In this document: positions 59,846 to 64,000 of the stretch, piece by piece
How positions within the stretch are numbered: position 1 is the stretch's first letter
How the letters are laid out: the number at the start of each line of letters is the position of its first letter
Source of the DNA: Isoetes taiwanensis
Lineage: Eukaryota > Streptophyta > Lycopodiopsida > Isoetales > Isoetaceae
NCBI GenBank assembly: GCA_021234155.1
Contig: JAJEKV010000026.1
Location: 1,054,001 to 1,118,000, forward strand
Direction: 5' to 3'
Length of the DNA stretch: 64,000 bases
Made by a program: the position numbers and the translations under genes
The notes under the pieces: generated by a model
The model's database searches: none
Seen by the model: only the letters and a program-made list of their open reading frames with translations
Told to the model about the DNA's origin: nothing

Positions 59846-60163
59846 TCGGGCTTTGGACCTAAAAATTATCACTTTTTTTTTTCCTTGCGTCGACATTTGT
59901 TGCCCCTGTTTTTTTAGGTTTTGAAGGAGGCGCAGCAATGGCGATGGCCATGGCCGGGCAGGAGAGGCAGCGGCATTGGCGATGGCGGTAAGAGGCGATG
60001 GCGGCGCCCGGCAAAGAACTGCATGTGGCGCCCGGCCGTGGCATAGAGTTAGATCATTAGTTTTGAAGACGGTTTTAGTTTAGATCATCTGTTTTAGTTT
60101 AGATCATCAGCTGTTTTAAGGGCGATGGCGACCGTAAGCAGGAGCAAGAGTGGCGCTCCTGGA

Positions 60164-60251
60164 CCAGTACTGATAATTAATTATCAGTACTGGAGGTGTA
60201 CTGATAATTAATTATCAGTACACCTCCAGTACTGATAATTAATTATTAGTA
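60164..60251. repeat. Three back-to-back AT-rich palindromes
   Basis: 60164-60193 (30 bp) and 60192-60227 (36 bp) are perfect palindromes sharing the core GATAATTAATTATC flanked by GTACT and AGTAC. A third, imperfect copy ends near 60251. Confidence 0.92.
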
Positions 60252-61590
60252 CACCTCCAATGAGGATAAGCAAAAAAAAATTACACTCCCATTACATACA
60301 AGAGTCCGATAAGGATTGTTGTTATATGCCTTTGAAAACGTTTTTTATCCATTCTTGGTTTGTCTTAGTTTGTTTTCTTCTTCTTCCATGAAGCTCATGA
60401 AGCTGCTATGGCAGACACAAACCCTTGTTTCCAGACCGAATGGGTCCTGTTCCGCTCCTTCTCTGTTAGCTTCGATCATATTTGCTGAATCCGCTCTATT
60501 CTGTGCAGTTTTAAGATCGCTGCCACTGCCAGCAAACCGCAGATCCTAATCTTCTGTGTTGGTTTAAAACAGGGCTTAATCTTGATCCCAAATCTTCAGA
60601 TGGCATGAGAAACGGCCTGCTCTGCTCATCCCTTTTTAGTTCCGGCCATGATTGTAGAATCCGGCCTTGCTCCGCAGACTAGAGGCTCCTGTTATGCCCT
60701 TTTTTAATACCCTTTTCGATTCCACTTTTATTTATCTTTGGCTTTAATATGATCAAAAACATCCATTAGTCTATTCGGTTAAGGCTTAGAATTACTATTC
60801 TAGAGGTCCAGGTTCGAATTCGGCTGAGAACCCGACTTTTGCCCAACTTTTACTTAACCTTTTCTTTTTAACCTTTATGAAGTTATATTGCTTCTTATAT
60901 TCGTTCTTGATCTACACACATCTTTTGTTGATCCAAAGTCGTTGCTGCTTCAGTAGGCCATGAAACAACTATAGTGAGTTTTAGTTCTGCATAATTGTTG
61001 ATCGTCGCCCGCTTTGCAGCTTAGTTGGTTAGATCTTACTGATGTGATCTTATTAAAGTGTGCTTACAAGGGATATGATGTGACTTTTGTATCTAGCTAC
61101 TAGTAAGGTTCTAAAATAAAAAGTTAGATAGATAGATAGATAGTATTTTTACGTCATGCCACATTGGCAGCGTCCATGAGGACATATGACAAAAATTCCA
61201 AGTAATTACAATTGCATTGTGAAATGGATTATAGATGCATTGGAATCATGCTTTTGATTGATAAAAACTTGCATAACGTGTATTAAACCTATCAATAGGA
61301 TATTTAGCATTGCACGTGCTTGAAGGTATTTCATGATGATTGAAATGGTATTATATGATGCACATTGCAATGTTGCACACGCTTGATGTAATTAAGTGTT
61401 ACATCTTCTTTCTTATTTTGGTAAGGCTTTGGACTTTGTGCCAGGGAACGCCGCATGTAACGCCGCATGCGGCGTTCCCTTCAACCTGCAGGCCCCCCTC
61501 CGGCATCTAACTTCCCCCCGCGGGAGATCCAGTTGACGAAATTAAATTTTGGGTTTTTGAACAGGCCCGCCAGCATTGAATGATGGAATT
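60252..61590. other. Non-coding stretch with a tRNA-derived sequence and a GATA microsatellite
   Basis: GATA units run at 61126-61143. A tRNA-derived sequence is listed separately at 60767. The CG-rich GCCGCATG doublet (AACGCCGCATGTAACGCCGC) lies near 61448. No gene is supported. Confidence 0.45.
60767..60821 (+). repeat. tRNA-derived sequence (SINE head or tRNA relic)
   Basis: TAGTCTATTCGGTTAAG (A-box-like) and GGTTCGAATTC (B-box, 60811-60821) are spaced as in a tRNA gene. This is a third unrelated-looking tRNA-like unit in the window. Confidence 0.55.
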
Positions 61591-61593
61591 TAG

Positions 61594-62161
61594 ATGGAAG
61601 AAGCATTTCGGTGTTTTTTCGCTCAGCTCGGCTTTGTTGCGCCTCAAGCAGATCCGTCATCGGCTGAGAAGCGCACTACCCTGGCTTGGATTCTTAAGGC
61701 GAGTGGAGCTGCAGGTAAATCGATGGCAATGAGACAATCAAGCTCGGCTGGATCTTGCATAAAACTGAGTTGTTGAATTTTTTTCTCAGGTTTCCCTAAA
61801 CCTCTGGAGCATAAAACCTGTGTAGTCGAGGAAGGAGCTGGGCATGTTGACGCTGGAGGCTTGCTGCATTCTGGCTTTACAGGTAGGTGTTTTTTTATGT
61901 AATGTTAAATGCCTGAATGGCCATTGGTCCGGTTTTACAGTAGATATTTTAACAGGTTGGGGATACCTCTGTAGCCGAGGAACGAGCTGGGCGCCAGCAG
62001 GCTTACTGCACTCTGATTGATCAACTAGGTGGGTTTTTTTTTGTTTTGTGTAATGCTAAGTATGATTCCTTATTTATGTTCAAGCTTTATTGCGTTTTCA
62101 TATGCAGGACTCTACATACAAGTGTTTTCAAATACTGGTGGATCCATTGCCAAACCCTGAG
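61594..62161 (+). CDS. Possible multi-exon gene of unknown function
   Basis: The candidate exon 1 starts MEEAFRCFFAQLGFVAPQAD (61594) and ends at a donor (GCTGCAG then GTAAAT, about 61714) in phase 1. Exon 2 (about 61790-61881) follows TTTTTTCTCAG, encodes FPKPLEHKTCVVEEGAGHVD, and again ends in phase 1 before GTAGGT. Exon 3 (about 61955-62028) follows TTTTAACAG and resembles exon 2 in DNA sequence (TGTAG(T/C)CGAGGAA(G/C)GAGCTGGG). A further exon-like segment begins near 62108. In the phase-1 frame exon 3 hits a stop, so skipping it or using another frame would be needed. I do not recognise the product. Confidence 0.3.
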
Positions 62162-62329
62162 CACCGTGAGTTGATTGCACCATTTTGAAATTTTTTTGTG
62201 GCTGCTTCCTCTACTGGCTGTAAGTTGATTCTTGGGTTTTGAATTGATACATTAATCTGAAATCATAAGGCTTGCATCAGAATGTGTAGTAAAGTATGGC
62301 AGCAAGTATCCGGGATCTCAATGGGGTGA

Positions 62330-63177
62330 TGAAGCTCTTCAACTTCAAGCTCTATCAATTGGTTTAAGTCCTCTCTAGAAGATCCTCTTGGCCATTTAAA
62401 GGGTTGGAGTTTTGGTGCCAATGCCAGTGCTTGCAATTGGAAAGGAATTACATGCTTTCTTTCCAACAATGCCTTCTGGGTCACTGCTATAGAGCTGCCT
62501 TCATGCAACCTATCAGGCACAATTGCTAAAGAAATTCTGCTTCTCAAGTCTCTCAAAACTTTGAATCTTGCAAATAACAACATATCAGGTGAAATCCCTG
62601 CAGGTATATTCAACATCACTCAATTGGCAAGTCTTGAGCTCTCCCACAATAAGCTCGGCAGCACAATCCCAAGTGGCTTTCAAAATGCCAGGGCAGTGGA
62701 GGTGCTGAACTTGGAAGACAATTACTTCACTGGTGGAATTCCAACTGATATTGGCAATCAAAGCAGCCTGAAGCAACTGAGGCTGAGAGGGAACAATGAA
62801 CTGGGTGGTGTTATTCCTGGTAACATCTGCAGTTTGTCAAGTCTAAATAACCTTTCCCTGAGCTCTCCTGCCCTTATAGGCACAATTCCAGATTGTCTTG
62901 GAAATCTGACCAATCTAACATGGCTATTTCTTGGGTATAATTCTCTCAATGGCACAATTCCAGCCTCTTTGTCTAACCTGGAGAAGATCAATCGCCTGGA
63001 TTTGGTTCACAACTCTCTAACAGGGCTCATTCCGCCAGAATTAGGTAGGCTCTCAAATCTTACACATCTGTATCTCTTTAACAATGGCCTTACATGAGAG
63101 ATCCCATGCTGGACTTCTCCACATATTCTTGCGAGAAAGGCAAGATTTTTCAAGAACTGCAGGAGCCGGTTTGGATG
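62330..63177 (+). pseudogene. Leucine-rich-repeat receptor-type protein relic
   Basis: The start reads FKSSLEDPLGHLKGWSFGAN with ACNWKGITC, the N-terminal cap of plant LRR receptor proteins. An upstream GDEALQLQALS frame needs a frameshift to join it. About seven LRRs of the plant type follow (NNISGEIP, NKLGSTIP, NYFTGGIP, LGGVIP, LIGTIP, NSLNGTIP, NSLTGLIP) to 63097. The stop TGA at 63095-63097 replaces the GGA glycine expected after NNGLT, a single-base change. Downstream the frame continues EIPCWTS and ends at 63177. No transmembrane or kinase part follows. LRR receptors sense peptides or microbial molecules at the plasma membrane; this copy is broken. Confidence 0.75.
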
Positions 63178-64000
63178 AAAGAAGAGGAAGCCAGTGCTGA
63201 AGGAGCCTCCTCCAAATCTACCGAATGTGGTTCCATTAGGGTATGTCATTTTCGTTTCAGTCCTGTTAGGGTATTAAGTTCTGATACTATTGACCTAATA
63301 TCATTTCCTTCCAGTTCCTGTATTAGGATATTAAGGTATATATCACCATTAGGGTATTAAGTTCGACCGATTGGCTAGAGTATAAATATCGCTCATCCTT
63401 ACTTTTAGTTATATATGGGACAAATCTTTTCACCGGAGCCTATTTGATCCATATGTCTATTTTTTATGTATAATCTCTCCCTCTTCATCCTCTTTGCCAG
63501 CGTGAGTATTTGAGCTGTTGTCAAAGTTCGAATTTGGGCTTCATGTCTCAGGGGAAGCTCATTACTTCATCCATTGTTGAGGGCTCCATGCCAATTTGAC
63601 ATCACCATTTATTGCGAGAAGGCTGGAGCCCATATTTGCACACGTTTCAATGTCCCTCTTTGCAATGTTGTACATGGCTGCAATGACCTGTGTCCACAAA
63701 TCTGTAAACACAATATTTATCAGAGTATCAATGTAATCATAGTGTATTTTCTCTATATTGCCCAAAAGGTATATGCTCTGCAGTGTGATCATAAAATTTT
63801 GTAGTGTATTTTTCCTATATTGCCCATACTATTCCAGCTTTATAACTGGCATTTCCAACCTTTGCCTCGACACGATATATCATTTACCTGATTTTTCAAT
63901 TCACCTCCAGCCTTCATGTCCTTTGGAGCTCCAAAATGGTATTTATTGTTTGTATTTCTGTTCTTGATCAGATCTGCTGTCATTTTGTTTTATGCAGTTG
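63178..64000. other. Non-coding end of the window
   Basis: TTAGGGTATTAAGTTC recurs about three times (63236-63362). No gene is supported. Short frames on both strands near 63562-63804 overlap and match nothing known. Confidence 0.45.

Overview
The window reads as nuclear DNA of a land plant with a large, transposon-rich genome. A fern or another land plant with swimming sperm is the best guess. The reasons are plant-type copia and LINE retroelements, tRNA-iMet primed LTR elements, a plant vacuolar H+-pyrophosphatase relic, a plant LRR-receptor-type relic, an AP2/ERF scrap, and an axonemal dynein heavy chain relic (flowering plants and conifers lack axonemal dyneins). The species is an inference. 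There are no bacterial operons, rRNA genes or CRISPR arrays.

The only genes that look intact are three copies of one two-exon gene, spaced about 20-22 kb apart on the + strand (17156-17851, 38829-39539, 58477-59237). Each encodes a 179-180 residue protein with a signal peptide and an aegerolysin-like beta-sandwich domain (conserved GRS, GTEGSFDL and YWD motifs). Aegerolysins are lipid-binding proteins known mainly from fungi and bacteria, some of which form pores with a MACPF partner. A plant version with a signal peptide, four shared cysteines and a conserved intron is the most interesting system here. Copies A and B lie in duplicated blocks of about 2.9 kb (14949-17851 and 36573-39539). Copy C keeps a shortened block (57390-59237). 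Block homology stops at the stop codon. Each intron holds a decoy copy of the 3' splice site that would give an immediate stop.

Layout: 500-2340 DUF7869-type transposon relic; 4190-8158 degenerate copia element (- strand); 8939-11530 young non-coding LTR element nested against a 361 bp TRIM (11533-11893); 12799-13760 transposon ORF relic; 13949 and 22500 Helitron-like 3' ends in opposite orientation on either side of aegerolysin copy A; 20400-20726 hairpin pair; 23.9-24.9 kb diverged repeats; 25768-27190 LINE 3' end (-); 27170-28790 gag plus LTR fragment (-); 29006-30963 hAT relic; 31369-31518 GTAC cluster; 31519-34110 LINE; 35.2-35.5 kb tandem repeat; 35696-35961 RGG-rich exon; copy B; 41583-44042 LINE; 44677-45360 dynein relic; 46060-47400 TE-type relic; 48134-48424 SINE head, heat-shock-element-like array and TATA; 48590-49320 LINE fragment; 49556-50423 V-PPase relic (-); 50740-52052 LINE; 52151-56309 element with terminal inverted repeats, a palindromic minisatellite and an AP2/ERF scrap; copy C; 59613-60251 palindromes; 61594-62161 possible unknown gene; 62330-63177 LRR relic.

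Most other open frames are broken transposons or chance frames. No MACPF-type partner gene is visible. Gene models come from reading splice signals by eye. Element boundaries are exact only where terminal repeats are described.
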